The notes under the pieces were generated by a model. That model saw only the letters and a list, made by a program, of their open reading frames with translations. It was not told the origin of the DNA and searched no databases. Source: Lutispora sp003527145 (lineage in GTDB: Bacteria > Bacillota > Clostridia > Lutisporales > Lutisporaceae). From it: 64,000 nt of DNA. This document shows, in pieces, positions 34,852-43,889 of the stretch; position 1 is the stretch's first letter, and the number at the start of each line of letters is the position of its first letter. The DNA is taken from contig JASBZB010000014.1 of assembly GCA_029983695.1 (NCBI GenBank), positions 1 to 64,000 of the forward strand. The letters run 5' to 3'. The position numbers and the translations under genes were made by a program.

Positions 34852-37299
34852 ATGAAAAAAATAACAATATTTGTAACCGCATTGTGCCTTATTCTTGCAC
34901 TTAATGCAGGCACTGCTTATGCAGCAGCACTTCAAAGCCAGAAGCAACCTTCCTTGTCCATGCAAGTTATGGGTAAGACTCTGAAAGATGTTGATCCGCC
35001 TATTTTGCAGGGAGGCAAGGTGTATGTTCCATTGAGGGCTGCCGGAGAAGCCCTTGGCTATAAAGTTACCTATAATGCAAGCACTAAAGTGATGGATTTA
35101 AAAAACGGCGGCAAAAGCATAAGGATTACCATTGGAAGCTTGAGCACCGTAGTAAATGATAAGAAGATTAAGATTGAAAAGGCGCCGTTTTTAAGTAATG
35201 GCAGAGCCTATGTTCCCATAGCCTATATCAAGACGGCATTTGGAGTAGAAGCCAAATATGAAAGCAGCAAAAATATAGTGACCATAGGAACGGTACAAGC
35301 TCCTGCACAGCCACCAGCCTCTGATAAGTCAAAGGGCATATACATATTAGGGAAAAAGATGGATCCAGAATTTGCTCCGATTATAAAGGACAACAAGGTT
35401 ATGATTCCCTTGAGACCAATCGGAGAAGGTCTTGGCTATGATGTGGTGTGGAATATAAAAACCCAGACCATGTCCTTAAGGAAGGATGGACAAGCTATGG
35501 CCTTTGTGATAAACCAAGATAAGGCCGTGGTAAACAGCAAGGAAGTAGGCATGGATGCCAAAACAATAATGGTAAACGGCAGAGCTTATGTTCCGCTTAC
35601 ATTCATTGAAAAACAGATGGACTATGAAATTGCATATGATAAGGCTTCCAATAAGCTGGAGGTAAATGCGAAAAAAGCTCCGGCGGTTATTGCTAAAGTC
35701 CAGGATATAAAGTTTGATGAAAACGGAGGCTTCCCTCAGTTAGATATTATCGCAGATAATCCGGTAGAATATAAAACCTTTACAATGGAAAATCCCGACA
35801 GAATGGTTATAGACATTATGAATGCTATAGCGGATACGGAGTTTGAAACTAAGAGCATAGATAAGGAAGAGATCATCCGGGTAAGAATAGGACAGTTCAG
35901 CTCCAACCCATACATAACCAGAATAGTTGTAGATCTGAAGGATCAAAAGAAAGCCAAGATAGTGCAGACCTCTGACAAGAAAAGCGTATCCCTTGTGTAT
36001 GCAAATATCATTCAGCCTGTAACAATAGCCAAAGAGGGATTCAGCGATGTAGTAACTATAAAAGGAAGCAAGGCCATAGACAGCCTTATAACAAAGCTGG
36101 AAGACCCGGAGAGAATCGTAATAGATGTTCAAGGAGCTGTATTGGAAGGAACAGAACAAAATCTTGAAGCCGGATCTTCCGTGGTTAAGACTGTCCGAAC
36201 CGGCCAGTATGAGGTTGGTACGGCAAGGATTGTGGTGGATGTAAACAAGAGCGCATTTTATGATGTAAAAAGCGAAGATAATGTAACAAAGATTTATATC
36301 TCTGATATGCCCTATTCCTTTATGGGGTATGATAAATATTACAATTCCTCTTTCGTATATCTGAACCCGGGAGAAGAGTCCCAATATAATGCCAGCTTTG
36401 ATGAAGAAAGCAGAATACTTAAGGTAGAGATAAAGAAGGATATAGAATTTGATAAGGATGCATTTGAAATAAATGACAATCTTTTGGAATATATCAAGCT
36501 GAGCAAGGAAACTCGAGGAGGAAACATCTTTACTCAAGCCGAATTCAGGTTGAAGGATAAAGTAGAATACGAACTCATATCTCCGGAAACTACCAAACTG
36601 GTCAAGTTTAAGCTCAAATATGTGCCTAAAACAGCTCAGGATATATTGGTAGTCATCGATCCGGGCCATGGCGGAAAGGATCCGGGAGCTAAAGGCATAG
36701 ATGGCGTTACCTATGAAAAGAATCTTAATTTGGAAGTAGCAAAGAGATTGGAAAAGAAGCTTAATGACCTGGGATTTAAAACTGTTATGACGAGAGTGGA
36801 CGATACCTATACCACGCTGCAGCAAAGGACAGACCTGGCAAACCAGAGCTATGGGGATTTCTTCATGAGCATACATTTCAATGCTTTTGTCAGCAAGACA
36901 CAAGGTATAGAAACATTGTACTATCCTAACTCAACTAACGAGGGATATGCAATAAACAATAAGGATATGGCAGGGATATTCCAGCAGGAATTGATCAAAA
37001 CCTTAGGAAGGCCGTCCAGAGGAACTGTGCCAAGGCCCAATTTGTTTGTATTGAATAAGACTAAAATGCCTGCCATACTTGCAGAGCTTGGGTTTATAAC
37101 AAATAAGGAAGAGCTTGCACAAATAAAGAAGGATGAGTATAAGGACAAGGCGGCAAATGCTCTTGCGGCTTCCATCGTGAGATATTATAAAGAAATTCAG
37201 GAGATAGATTTGGAGCTGGATATAGCTTCAATATATTCAGGAAATATTACAGCCCCCCAAAGTGCTGAGAGCAGCGAACAAAATACGGCGAAGAATTAA
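34852..37299 (+). CDS. N-acetylmuramoyl-L-alanine amidase with CuAO-N1-like and AMIN domains
   Basis: 815 residues. Signal peptide MKKITIFVTALCLILALNAG ending TAYAA; two tandem copper-amine-oxidase-N1-like (stalk) domains at about 35-150 and 160-275, each with an NGRAYVP-type motif; then AMIN-like beta domains (about 280-590). The C-terminal Amidase_3 catalytic domain starts near 600, with zinc ligands in VVIDPGHGGKDPGA, E in YEKNLNLEVAKRL, H in SIHFNAF, and catalytic Glu in ILAELGFITN. Exported enzyme that cleaves peptide stems from peptidoglycan. Followed by a strong terminator. Confidence 0.93.
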   Translation: MKKITIFVTALCLILALNAGTAYAAALQSQKQPSLSMQVMGKTLKDVDPPILQGGKVYVPLRAAGEALGYKVTYNASTKVMDLKNGGKSIRITIGSLSTVVNDKKIKIEKAPFLSNGRAYVPIAYIKTAFGVEAKYESSKNIVTIGTVQAPAQPPASDKSKGIYILGKKMDPEFAPIIKDNKVMIPLRPIGEGLGYDVVWNIKTQTMSLRKDGQAMAFVINQDKAVVNSKEVGMDAKTIMVNGRAYVPLTFIEKQMDYEIAYDKASNKLEVNAKKAPAVIAKVQDIKFDENGGFPQLDIIADNPVEYKTFTMENPDRMVIDIMNAIADTEFETKSIDKEEIIRVRIGQFSSNPYITRIVVDLKDQKKAKIVQTSDKKSVSLVYANIIQPVTIAKEGFSDVVTIKGSKAIDSLITKLEDPERIVIDVQGAVLEGTEQNLEAGSSVVKTVRTGQYEVGTARIVVDVNKSAFYDVKSEDNVTKIYISDMPYSFMGYDKYYNSSFVYLNPGEESQYNASFDEESRILKVEIKKDIEFDKDAFEINDNLLEYIKLSKETRGGNIFTQAEFRLKDKVEYELISPETTKLVKFKLKYVPKTAQDILVVIDPGHGGKDPGAKGIDGVTYEKNLNLEVAKRLEKKLNDLGFKTVMTRVDDTYTTLQQRTDLANQSYGDFFMSIHFNAFVSKTQGIETLYYPNSTNEGYAINNKDMAGIFQQELIKTLGRPSRGTVPRPNLFVLNKTKMPAILAELGFITNKEELAQIKKDEYKDKAANALAASIVRYYKEIQEIDLELDIASIYSGNITAPQSAESSEQNTAKN

Positions 37300-37332
37300 A
37301 GCTCCGGGCATGAGCCCGGAGCTTTTGTTTTA
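37300..37332 (+). terminator. Rho-independent terminator of the amidase gene
   Basis: AGCTCCGGGC-ATGA-GCCCGGAGCT, a 10-bp GC-rich stem, followed by TTTTGTTTT. It starts one base after the stop codon. Confidence 0.92.
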
Positions 37333-37397
37333 TATGATTCATTCATATAAAACAGGCGATAAACAGAGCAGCACTTGCTTCTATAAGCAAGTGCTGC
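37328..37397. other. Two further hairpins behind the amidase terminator
   Basis: TTTATATGA pairs with TCATATAAA (37328-37352), and GCAGCACTTGCTT pairs perfectly with AAGCAAGTGCTGC (37368-37397). The second may terminate the opposing gene at 37523 or be a dispersed repeat unit. The remaining 37398-37522 shows nothing recognisable. Confidence 0.5.
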
Positions 37398-37522
37398 AAA
37401 ATTTATGAATGAGGGGGAGGAATAAAGAGTATTAGCACTAATTTACCAATAATCCTTGTAATGTAATTATATACAATGTTCATGTATATTGGTATAGCAT
37501 AACAGCATTTGTTACAACAAAT

Positions 37523-37984
37523 TTACAACTTACATGGTTTTTCAACATCCGCCCCTTGAATTTGATCTAGCAGCATACGAAACAGCCTATACATATATTT
37601 TTGCTCATGAATTATATGCTCTACAAGGGTTTGCCATACTTTATCCTCCAAGCCTTCATTTTTTAACTCATCGTACAGCCTTAGCGCTTCCCTGTCAAGC
37701 CTCAAAAACTGCCAGCACAGTTCGATGGCTTTTCTTCTCGCGCCGGGGAATATATATTGTGCTGTGTTATAATTGGGCCTATAAAAATTCTTCACCCTTT
37801 TGTTCAGCTCTGCAAACTCATTATGAATATCATCTAGTCTTGATACCGTTTCCTCCATGAGATTCTTATTCGTAAGCTCTGCCACGGTCTTTAAAAATAT
37901 GGGATGCTCACTTGATATTTCCGTCCACATATTCAGCTCATTGACCACACATCTTATGCCTGTGACCACTGCCAGACAATACAT
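37523..37984 (-). CDS. Small helical protein, DUF2935-like
   Basis: 153 residues, helical, soluble. The segment MWTEISSEHPIFLKTVAEL resembles the start of DUF2935 repeats found in Clostridia and Bacilli; DUF2935 proteins usually have two such units in about 260 residues, and only one is evident. ATG after AAAGGAGGG. Divergent from the uridine kinase fusion gene. Function unknown. Confidence 0.65.
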   Translation of the reverse strand: MYCLAVVTGIRCVVNELNMWTEISSEHPIFLKTVAELTNKNLMEETVSRLDDIHNEFAELNKRVKNFYRPNYNTAQYIFPGARRKAIELCWQFLRLDREALRLYDELKNEGLEDKVWQTLVEHIIHEQKYMYRLFRMLLDQIQGADVEKPCKL

Positions 37985-38201
37985 AATTTACCCTCCTTTA
38001 GAATATGGATTTCAATTGATGCTAATAATAAATATATGTGAGTGAAATCAACAGTATTCTTAGTCCCAATAGAGTATCAGCGGTGGTCAGACATGAGATA
38101 AAAATATTTCATAGGATGCATATAGAAATAAATAATCTGAAAATTATATATATATATGGTAGAATGATATATAGCAAAATATTTAAAAGGGGCTGAAGAA
38201 T

Positions 38202-39863
38202 ATGGGAGAAATGATTAAGGTCACATTGAATGGCCATCAAACCCGTCAATATCCCAAATCCATAAAATTATTGGAAATTGCAAAGGAAATCCAGCATAAG
38301 CTTGAATATAAGATTGTAGGGGCGATTGTTGACAATAACCTGAGAGAATTGGAATATACTCTGGAGGAAGACGCAAGTGTAGAGTTTGTGGACCTTGCTT
38401 CTTCTTATGGGAATAGATTTTATACCAGAAGCCTGGCTTTTTTGTTCATAATTGCTGCCAAAGAAGTTTTAAAGGGCTGCAAGGTTACCGTAGAGCACTC
38501 CCTCAGCAAGGGCTTATATTGTGAAATACATAATGCAGGCTCTTTAAACGGGAGCCTGGTTAAGAAAATAGAAGAAAAAATGAGAGAGATTGCACATAGG
38601 GATATACCTTTTATAAAGAAAAAGTATTCCAAAAAAGATGCAGAAAAGCTTTTTATGGAAAGAGAGCAATATGATAAATTGGAGCTTTTAGCGCACAGGA
38701 ACAAAGATTCGATAAATATATACAGCTGCATGGGATATTATGATTATTTTTATGGCTATCTGGTGCCTTCTACAGGCTATCTGGACAAATTTGAGCTTTT
38801 ATGCTATCCGCCGGGGATCGTGCTGCGCTTTCCCACCAGGGAGAACCCCAATGAAATACCTGAGTTTTTTGACCAGCCAAAGCTCTTCAATATTTACCGG
38901 GAATTTGAAGAGTGGGGAAAGATAATGGGAATAGGCAATATAAGCCAGCTTAATGATTATATCTTAAGAGGTGATATAAGAGAGCTTATTTGGATAGCAG
39001 AGGCTTTTCATGAAAAGAAACTGGCGGAGATTGCGGACAAAATATGCTCTTCCAAAGAAAAGAAAAAGCTGGTGCTCATATCGGGACCGTCCTCCTCAGG
39101 CAAGACCACCTTTACTCAGAGGCTGTCCATACAGCTCAGGGTAAATGGCCTCAAAACAGTAGCCATATCCATAGACGACTTTTTCAAGAACAGGGAGGAT
39201 ACTCCTAAGACTCCTGAAGGGGAATATGATTTTGAGACCATTGATGCCATAGATATCGACTTGTTCAATGAGCTGATCAACAGGCTTATAGCAGGTGAGG
39301 AGATTGAACTGCCTTATTTTAACTTCCATACGGGAAACAGGGAATGGAGAGGCAGGCGGCTTAAAATATCGGAAGAGCATATAATACTTGTGGAAGGCAT
39401 ACACGGCCTGAATCAAAAGCTTACCCGGGGTATTGATGCAAGCAAGAAGTATAAAATATATATCAGTCCTCTTACACATCTCAATGTGGATAATCACAAC
39501 AGAGTGCCTACTTCCGACTTAAGGCTGATCCGAAGAATGGTGAGAGATTATCAATTCCGTTCAACAGATGCACTCACAACCATAAAAAGATGGGACTCTG
39601 TAAGAAACGGAGAGGATAAATACATTTACCCATACCAGGAGGCAGCCGATATAATGTTCAATTCATCTCTGGTGTACGAGCTCAGCGTATTAAAGAACAT
39701 CGCAATGCCGCTTCTGGAGAGAATAGATAAGTCAATGGTAGAATATGTAGAAGCAAAGCGGCTGATGAAGTTTTTAGACTACTTGCTGCCTTCGGATTCC
39801 AAATGCATACCGAATAATTCCATACTTAGGGAATTTATAGGCAACAGCTGCTTTACAGTTTGA
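38202..39863 (+). CDS. TGS / ThrRS-SAD-like domain fused to uridine kinase
   Basis: 553 residues. Residues 1-65 form a TGS domain (MIKVTLNGHQTRQYPKS) and about 66-200 resemble the second additional domain of threonyl-tRNA synthetase. From about 285 there is a uridine kinase/phosphoribulokinase-type P-loop kinase: Walker A GPSSSGKTTF, SIDDFFKNREDTP, FETIDAIDIDLFNELINRL, and ILVEGIHGLN. Such fusions are known in Clostridia and annotated as nucleoside kinase. Presumably phosphorylates uridine/cytidine or a related substrate; the role of the tRNA-synthetase-like part is unknown. ATG after AAAAGGGG. Confidence 0.88.
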   Translation: MGEMIKVTLNGHQTRQYPKSIKLLEIAKEIQHKLEYKIVGAIVDNNLRELEYTLEEDASVEFVDLASSYGNRFYTRSLAFLFIIAAKEVLKGCKVTVEHSLSKGLYCEIHNAGSLNGSLVKKIEEKMREIAHRDIPFIKKKYSKKDAEKLFMEREQYDKLELLAHRNKDSINIYSCMGYYDYFYGYLVPSTGYLDKFELLCYPPGIVLRFPTRENPNEIPEFFDQPKLFNIYREFEEWGKIMGIGNISQLNDYILRGDIRELIWIAEAFHEKKLAEIADKICSSKEKKKLVLISGPSSSGKTTFTQRLSIQLRVNGLKTVAISIDDFFKNREDTPKTPEGEYDFETIDAIDIDLFNELINRLIAGEEIELPYFNFHTGNREWRGRRLKISEEHIILVEGIHGLNQKLTRGIDASKKYKIYISPLTHLNVDNHNRVPTSDLRLIRRMVRDYQFRSTDALTTIKRWDSVRNGEDKYIYPYQEAADIMFNSSLVYELSVLKNIAMPLLERIDKSMVEYVEAKRLMKFLDYLLPSDSKCIPNNSILREFIGNSCFTV

Positions 39864-39893
39864 ACGGAACTTAATTAAATGATATAGTTTAGC

Positions 39894-39944
39894 TTGCTGT
39901 ACTGACTGATATAAGAGTGCAATCGTTATCAGTCAGCACAACAA
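39894..39944. repeat. Hairpin repeat, family GCTGACTGATA, copy 1
   Basis: TTGCTGTACTGACTGATA at 39894-39911 pairs with TATCAGTCAGCACAACAA at 39927-39944 (16 of 18 positions). The right arm is closely related in sequence to the arms of the hairpin at 46650-46726. It lies between the kinase and DUF2007 genes and may act as a terminator. Confidence 0.6.
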
Positions 39945-39976
39945 ATGAATCAAAAGTTAGCTTTGGAGGAGATTTT

Positions 39977-40231
39977 ATGGATTTGGTTCATCTTGTACAG
40001 GTATATAATGACATAGAAGCGGACATAGTGGAGGGGCTTTTGAAGGACTACGGCATAGTATCAATAAAAAGGTATAAGGGCACTAAAGGATATATGAAGG
40101 TGATAATGGGCACGGCTTTGGGGGTGGATATATTTGTAAAGCCCGAAGACTACAAACAGGCTAAAGAAATATTAGAGAACATCGATATAAATGATGATGA
40201 TTTAGATTATCCCGGCAATGAAGAAGAGTAA
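39977..40231 (+). CDS. DUF2007-like small protein
   Basis: 84 residues starting MDLVHLVQVYNDIEADIVEG, with the hallmark of the DUF2007 'putative signal transducing protein' family: a short ferredoxin-like alpha/beta unit that senses or binds an unknown ligand. Ends in an acidic tail (NDDDLDYPGNEEE). ATG after GGAGGAG. Directly upstream of the TyrRS-like gene (44 nt) and probably co-transcribed with it. Confidence 0.75.
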   Translation: MDLVHLVQVYNDIEADIVEGLLKDYGIVSIKRYKGTKGYMKVIMGTALGVDIFVKPEDYKQAKEILENIDINDDDLDYPGNEEE

Positions 40232-40275
40232 GGATGATGAGCTGATAGAATCCAGATTAAAACGGGGGGTAGAAA

Positions 40276-41532
40276 ATGTTTGATGTGATGAGCTTTATTG
40301 CAGAGCTGGAAAAAGAATGTTCAGACTTTAAAAGAAATTTAAGCCAACTTGAAGCTGAAGAGCAAATGGAGATAATAAAATTGGCTTGCTCTCATGTATA
40401 TCCTGAGGGAAGCATAGTTGAAAGATTGCCCCAACCAAAGCAAAACAAAAAGCCCTTGACCGTAAAATTCGGAATAGACCCTATGAATACCAATGTTATG
40501 ATGGATCGTATGCCTCCTATTGTTCTTTTGAGCAAGCTTCAGAGGATGGGCTATAAAGTGATATTTTTAATAGGAGATTTTACAGCATTGATCGGAGATC
40601 CGTCAGACATAACAATCAATCAAAAGAAACCGAATCGAAAGAAGATCGAGGCAAATGTCAAGATGCTGAAAAAAGAACTGTCCCAATTTATTGAGCTTGG
40701 GAAAACAGATACCCTATTTAACAGTGCATGGCTTAATGAATTGAAGCTTCCGGAACTTGTGGAAATAGCAAAAGAAATAGATATAGCGCATACTTTGGAT
40801 CGTGAAGACTTTAAAAATAAGCTGGATAAAAAGGAAAACATATCCTATGCTGAGATGATGTACCCTCTTATAATGGGTATAGACTCTTTGCAGGTGTCTC
40901 CCGATATGGAATTGGGAAGAGAGGACCAACTGGATAATTTGCATATGTGCAGGCGTATGATGGAAGCTAAAGGCATGGAGCCTGAAGCATTTATGACTAC
41001 CTATGCCCTTCCTCAGGGTGATATCTTCTCTATAAACGAAGACCCTCTGATCATATATGAAAAGATTGCAAGGCTCGAAGAGCAGCATGTTCTCATGTGG
41101 TATAAATTATTGACGGAAATAACGCCGTCTGCTGCATCAACGCTGGAAAAAGGAATAAAGGATGGCCGGATAAATATTCAGACTGCAAAGGAGATCCTGG
41201 CAAAGATAATAGTGAACAAGCTTCATGGCAAAGAGAAAAGTGAGCTCGCTTATATAGAATATATCAAGAATTTTGTCAAAACTGCACCTACTAAAGAAAT
41301 AAGGATGATATCGGGCAGTATCATGAGCATAGGGGAGTTCATAGCTGCATCGACAGAATTTACGCTTACAGAAGCCGAAAGCATAATAATGTCCGGCGGT
41401 GCAAGGGCTTTAAGCTGTGATGGCGGCTGTCTTACATATATTTTAGACAGCAATGCGGATATAAGCACCATATATTTTGATAAATTCTACATAATCATGG
41501 GGGACAAGCTTGTTCTGAGAATCAAAAAATAG
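40276..41532 (+). CDS. Tyrosyl-tRNA synthetase paralogue lacking catalytic motifs
   Basis: 418 residues that align along the whole length of TyrZ-type tyrosyl-tRNA synthetase: FGIDP (65-69), FLIGDFTALIGDPS (97-110), FNSAWLNEL, LDREDF, YPLIMGIDS (196-204), DMELGREDQLDNL and an S4-like RNA-binding tail (about 345-418). The HIGH position reads VMMDRMPP, GG(T/S)DQ is GREDQ, and the KMSKS loop is shortened to YALPQGDIFSINEDP. ATP binding and tyrosine activation should therefore be lost. A non-aminoacylating paralogue, RNA-binding or regulatory, is inferred. Good ribosome site (ACGGGGGGTAG) and no stops suggest it is maintained. Confidence 0.85.
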   Translation: MFDVMSFIAELEKECSDFKRNLSQLEAEEQMEIIKLACSHVYPEGSIVERLPQPKQNKKPLTVKFGIDPMNTNVMMDRMPPIVLLSKLQRMGYKVIFLIGDFTALIGDPSDITINQKKPNRKKIEANVKMLKKELSQFIELGKTDTLFNSAWLNELKLPELVEIAKEIDIAHTLDREDFKNKLDKKENISYAEMMYPLIMGIDSLQVSPDMELGREDQLDNLHMCRRMMEAKGMEPEAFMTTYALPQGDIFSINEDPLIIYEKIARLEEQHVLMWYKLLTEITPSAASTLEKGIKDGRINIQTAKEILAKIIVNKLHGKEKSELAYIEYIKNFVKTAPTKEIRMISGSIMSIGEFIAASTEFTLTEAESIIMSGGARALSCDGGCLTYILDSNADISTIYFDKFYIIMGDKLVLRIKK

Positions 41533-41632
41533 ATATATTAACATTTTATCAATATATTGCATTCATATATTTTACTCCCAAGCAAAAAATAAAGCTGAAC
41601 AAAGCAGCTTGAAAATTTAAGGGGTGGAATAT

Positions 41633-42124
41633 ATGAAGACTTTTAAAGCCCAAGCTTTAACTGTATTTTTGATACTTTGCATTGCTGCAGCTTTCTCAGG
41701 ATGTGCCATACGGAGGGTTCCGAATCCTGTCCCAGGCAATGATATCAGTCCCGGAAAAAGCTATAGCCCCGAATTAGGGACTCCGGCGACAGACGCAGAC
41801 AATCTGGCAAAAGCAGTGCAAAGGATACCGGGAATAAGGAGTGCTGCTGCGGTTATCAGCGGAGATGCAGCTTATATAGGAATTAATATTGATATAAATA
41901 GCAGTATAGATAATACTTCCAAAATACAAAACATCAAAAAACAAGCAGCAGACACGGTAAGAAATACAGACCGGAACATAAAGACGGTTTATGTCAGTGC
42001 AGATGCTGATTTTATTCAAAGGGTCGGCAAAATATCCAATGACGTAAGGAATGGAAAACCAGTTGAAGGCTTTGAAGATGAGCTTAACGAAATTGTTAAA
42101 AGGATAACACCGGAAAAGCAGTAG
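41633..42124 (+). CDS. YhcN/YlaJ-family sporulation lipoprotein
   Basis: 163 residues. Signal MKTFKAQALTVFLILCIAAA with lipobox FSGC, short Pro/Gly-rich linker, then the YhcN/YlaJ domain: DNLAKAVQRIPGIRSAAAVI, AYIGINID and TVRNTDRNIKTVYVSADADF. Members are membrane-anchored proteins of the forespore or spore in Bacilli and Clostridia. The ATG nine bases inside a GTG-initiated frame fits GGGGTGG better. Followed by a strong hairpin. Confidence 0.85.
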   Translation: MKTFKAQALTVFLILCIAAAFSGCAIRRVPNPVPGNDISPGKSYSPELGTPATDADNLAKAVQRIPGIRSAAAVISGDAAYIGINIDINSSIDNTSKIQNIKKQAADTVRNTDRNIKTVYVSADADFIQRVGKISNDVRNGKPVEGFEDELNEIVKRITPEKQ

Positions 42125-42158
42125 CCTAAAAATGTAAAATTTGGGCTAAAAACGTATA

Positions 42159-42204
42159 CAGCTAAGGTATAACAAGATGTGAAACCCTTGTTATACCTTA
42201 GCTG
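42159..42204. terminator. 18-bp perfect hairpin after the lipoprotein gene
   Basis: CAGCTAAGGTATAACAAG pairs perfectly with CTTGTTATACCTTAGCTG around a 10-nt loop; 35 nt after the stop. Only a weak T-rich run follows (ATCTTATACTTTT). Confidence 0.6.
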
Positions 42205-42262
42205 ATCTTATACTTTTAACACCAAGAATATGCAGAGTTTTTTAATTATATTGGGAAATTGC

Positions 42263-42292
42263 TTGATAAATAACAAACTAATGATGTATTAT
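42263..42292 (+). promoter_or_regulatory. Sigma-A type promoter for the MarR gene
   Basis: TTGATA at 42263-42268, 18-nt spacer, TATTAT at 42287-42292, 37 nt before the start codon. Confidence 0.5.
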
Positions 42293-42328
42293 ATAAGTGT
42301 ACAAAATAATTATTAGGGGGGTGGGAGG

Positions 42329-42871
42329 ATGAATAAAGAGGACGCTTTGATCAGCTTGCATAAGCTGAACTATGTTTATCTTGCTACGAATAAATGCGTC
42401 ATAGATGATTGGGAAAAAATAGTCCAATTGGGGGGATTGACTTACCCTCAGACAAAGCTTCTCATTATTTTGAAAGAAGGCGGTCAGGCTACAATGTCTC
42501 AGATTGCCGAGAGGGGTCTATGGCATATGTCAACAGTCACCGAATTGGTCAACAGGATGGATAAGGAAGATTTGTTAAGAAAGCAGATCGACCAGATAGA
42601 CAAGAGGGTGGTGAAGGTTGATATAACGGAAAAAGGTGTTGAAGTGCTGAATCATACAAAAAGGCTTTACTTCAAGAATTCTGATATATTTAAAGGATTA
42701 TTGTCCATGGATAAAAAGGATTTGGATGCAGCCTTTGATGTTTTTGCAAGTATATGCAGGAACACAAAAGGAGTAGTAGGACCTTGCGGCCTTACAACTG
42801 CACTGGAGACGGCCGAGAATCCTAAATGCAACTGTCTTGAAATACTGAACAGCCTGGACTGGAGTGAATAA
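42329..42871 (+). CDS. MarR-family transcriptional regulator
   Basis: 180 residues. Winged helix core LTYPQTKLLIILKEGGQATM, IAERGLWHMSTVTELVNRMD (recognition helix) and wing DQIDKRVVKVDITEKGVEVL. The C-terminus has unusual extra cysteines (CGLTTALET..NPKCNCLEIL), which could bind metal or sense redox; this is inference. It is 2 nt upstream of the LD-carboxypeptidase gene, so it may control that gene and itself. Confidence 0.9.
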   Translation: MNKEDALISLHKLNYVYLATNKCVIDDWEKIVQLGGLTYPQTKLLIILKEGGQATMSQIAERGLWHMSTVTELVNRMDKEDLLRKQIDQIDKRVVKVDITEKGVEVLNHTKRLYFKNSDIFKGLLSMDKKDLDAAFDVFASICRNTKGVVGPCGLTTALETAENPKCNCLEILNSLDWSE

Positions 42872-42873
42872 TA

Positions 42874-43800
42874 ATGAAGGCGAAGTCGTTAAAAAAGGGA
42901 GACACCATAGGCTTAATCGCCCCATCCAGTCCTGTCGGACGCAATAAGGCCCAAGCCTGCATAGATTGGGTCATAGCTATGGGATATAGGGTAAAATGGG
43001 GAGAATCCATATTCGGCGAAAGAGGATACCTTTCAGGCAGCGATGAGTTGAGAGCCTACGATATAAATTCTATGTTCGGCGATGAAGAAGTGAACGCTGT
43101 TTTTTGTATCAGGGGCGGTTACGGCTCCATGAGGCTTTTGGATAAGCTGGACTACGAATTGATAAGGAATAACCCTAAAATATTTATCGGCTTCAGCGAC
43201 ATAACTGCGCTGCATACCGCTTTTTATCAAAAAACAGATCTTATAACCTTTCACGGCCCCATGGCAGCCGGATATGCTAAAAAAAGCTTGGACAGCTTAA
43301 GCCGTGACTATATGGATAGAGCTCTGATGAAATCGGAACCATTGGGAGAGATAATAAATCCTCCGGATATCTCCATAAAAGCGTATAATGGAGGATGTGC
43401 TTCAGGTAAGTTGGTGGGAGGAAATCTATCCCTTCTTGCCGATACAATGGGTACTCCTTATGAGATAGATACAAAGGGCAAAATTCTTCTCATTGAAGAA
43501 GTGGAGGAAAGGCCCTATAAAATTGACAGAATGCTGCTGCAGCTTAAGCTGGGAGGAAAATTCAAGGATGCTGCAGGAATTGTAATCGGCGATTGGGCGG
43601 ATTGCGTTCCTGAGGAGGGCAAGGAAAGCCTTGCTATAGATGAAATCATAGAAGATATCGTCGTGCCTTGCGGAAAGCCTATACTATCGGGTTACAAGAT
43701 CGGTCACTGCACACCCAATATAACAGTACCTATAGGCGCCGAAGCCTGTATGGACTGCAGCGATATCTGCTTTGCCATAACCGAAGCCGCAGTATATTAA
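42874..43800 (+). CDS. S66-family LD-carboxypeptidase / MccF-like peptidase
   Basis: 308 residues. KKGDTIGLIAPSSP at the start, nucleophile Ser after the glycine turn in FCIRGGYGSMRLLDKLDY (normally GGYGS), Glu in LLIEEVEERPYKIDR and His in YKIGHCTPNITVPIG complete the family triad. Either recycles murein tripeptides from tetrapeptides (LdcA) or gives immunity to microcin-like compounds (MccF); cytoplasmic. Tightly coupled to the MarR gene upstream. Confidence 0.92.
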   Translation: MKAKSLKKGDTIGLIAPSSPVGRNKAQACIDWVIAMGYRVKWGESIFGERGYLSGSDELRAYDINSMFGDEEVNAVFCIRGGYGSMRLLDKLDYELIRNNPKIFIGFSDITALHTAFYQKTDLITFHGPMAAGYAKKSLDSLSRDYMDRALMKSEPLGEIINPPDISIKAYNGGCASGKLVGGNLSLLADTMGTPYEIDTKGKILLIEEVEERPYKIDRMLLQLKLGGKFKDAAGIVIGDWADCVPEEGKESLAIDEIIEDIVVPCGKPILSGYKIGHCTPNITVPIGAEACMDCSDICFAITEAAVY

Positions 43801-43889
43801 AAAATAGGACTATATACCTATATGAGTGGTAATTATTGCTCATTGATGCTATAATATATTTAAAGGCTTTTAGGTTGTAGAGGTGTTCC

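Noticed and set aside
37368..37397. 13-bp hairpin as a member of the GCTGACTGATA family
   Set aside because: It shares only GCAGCAC with that family and has a different arm, so it was kept separate.
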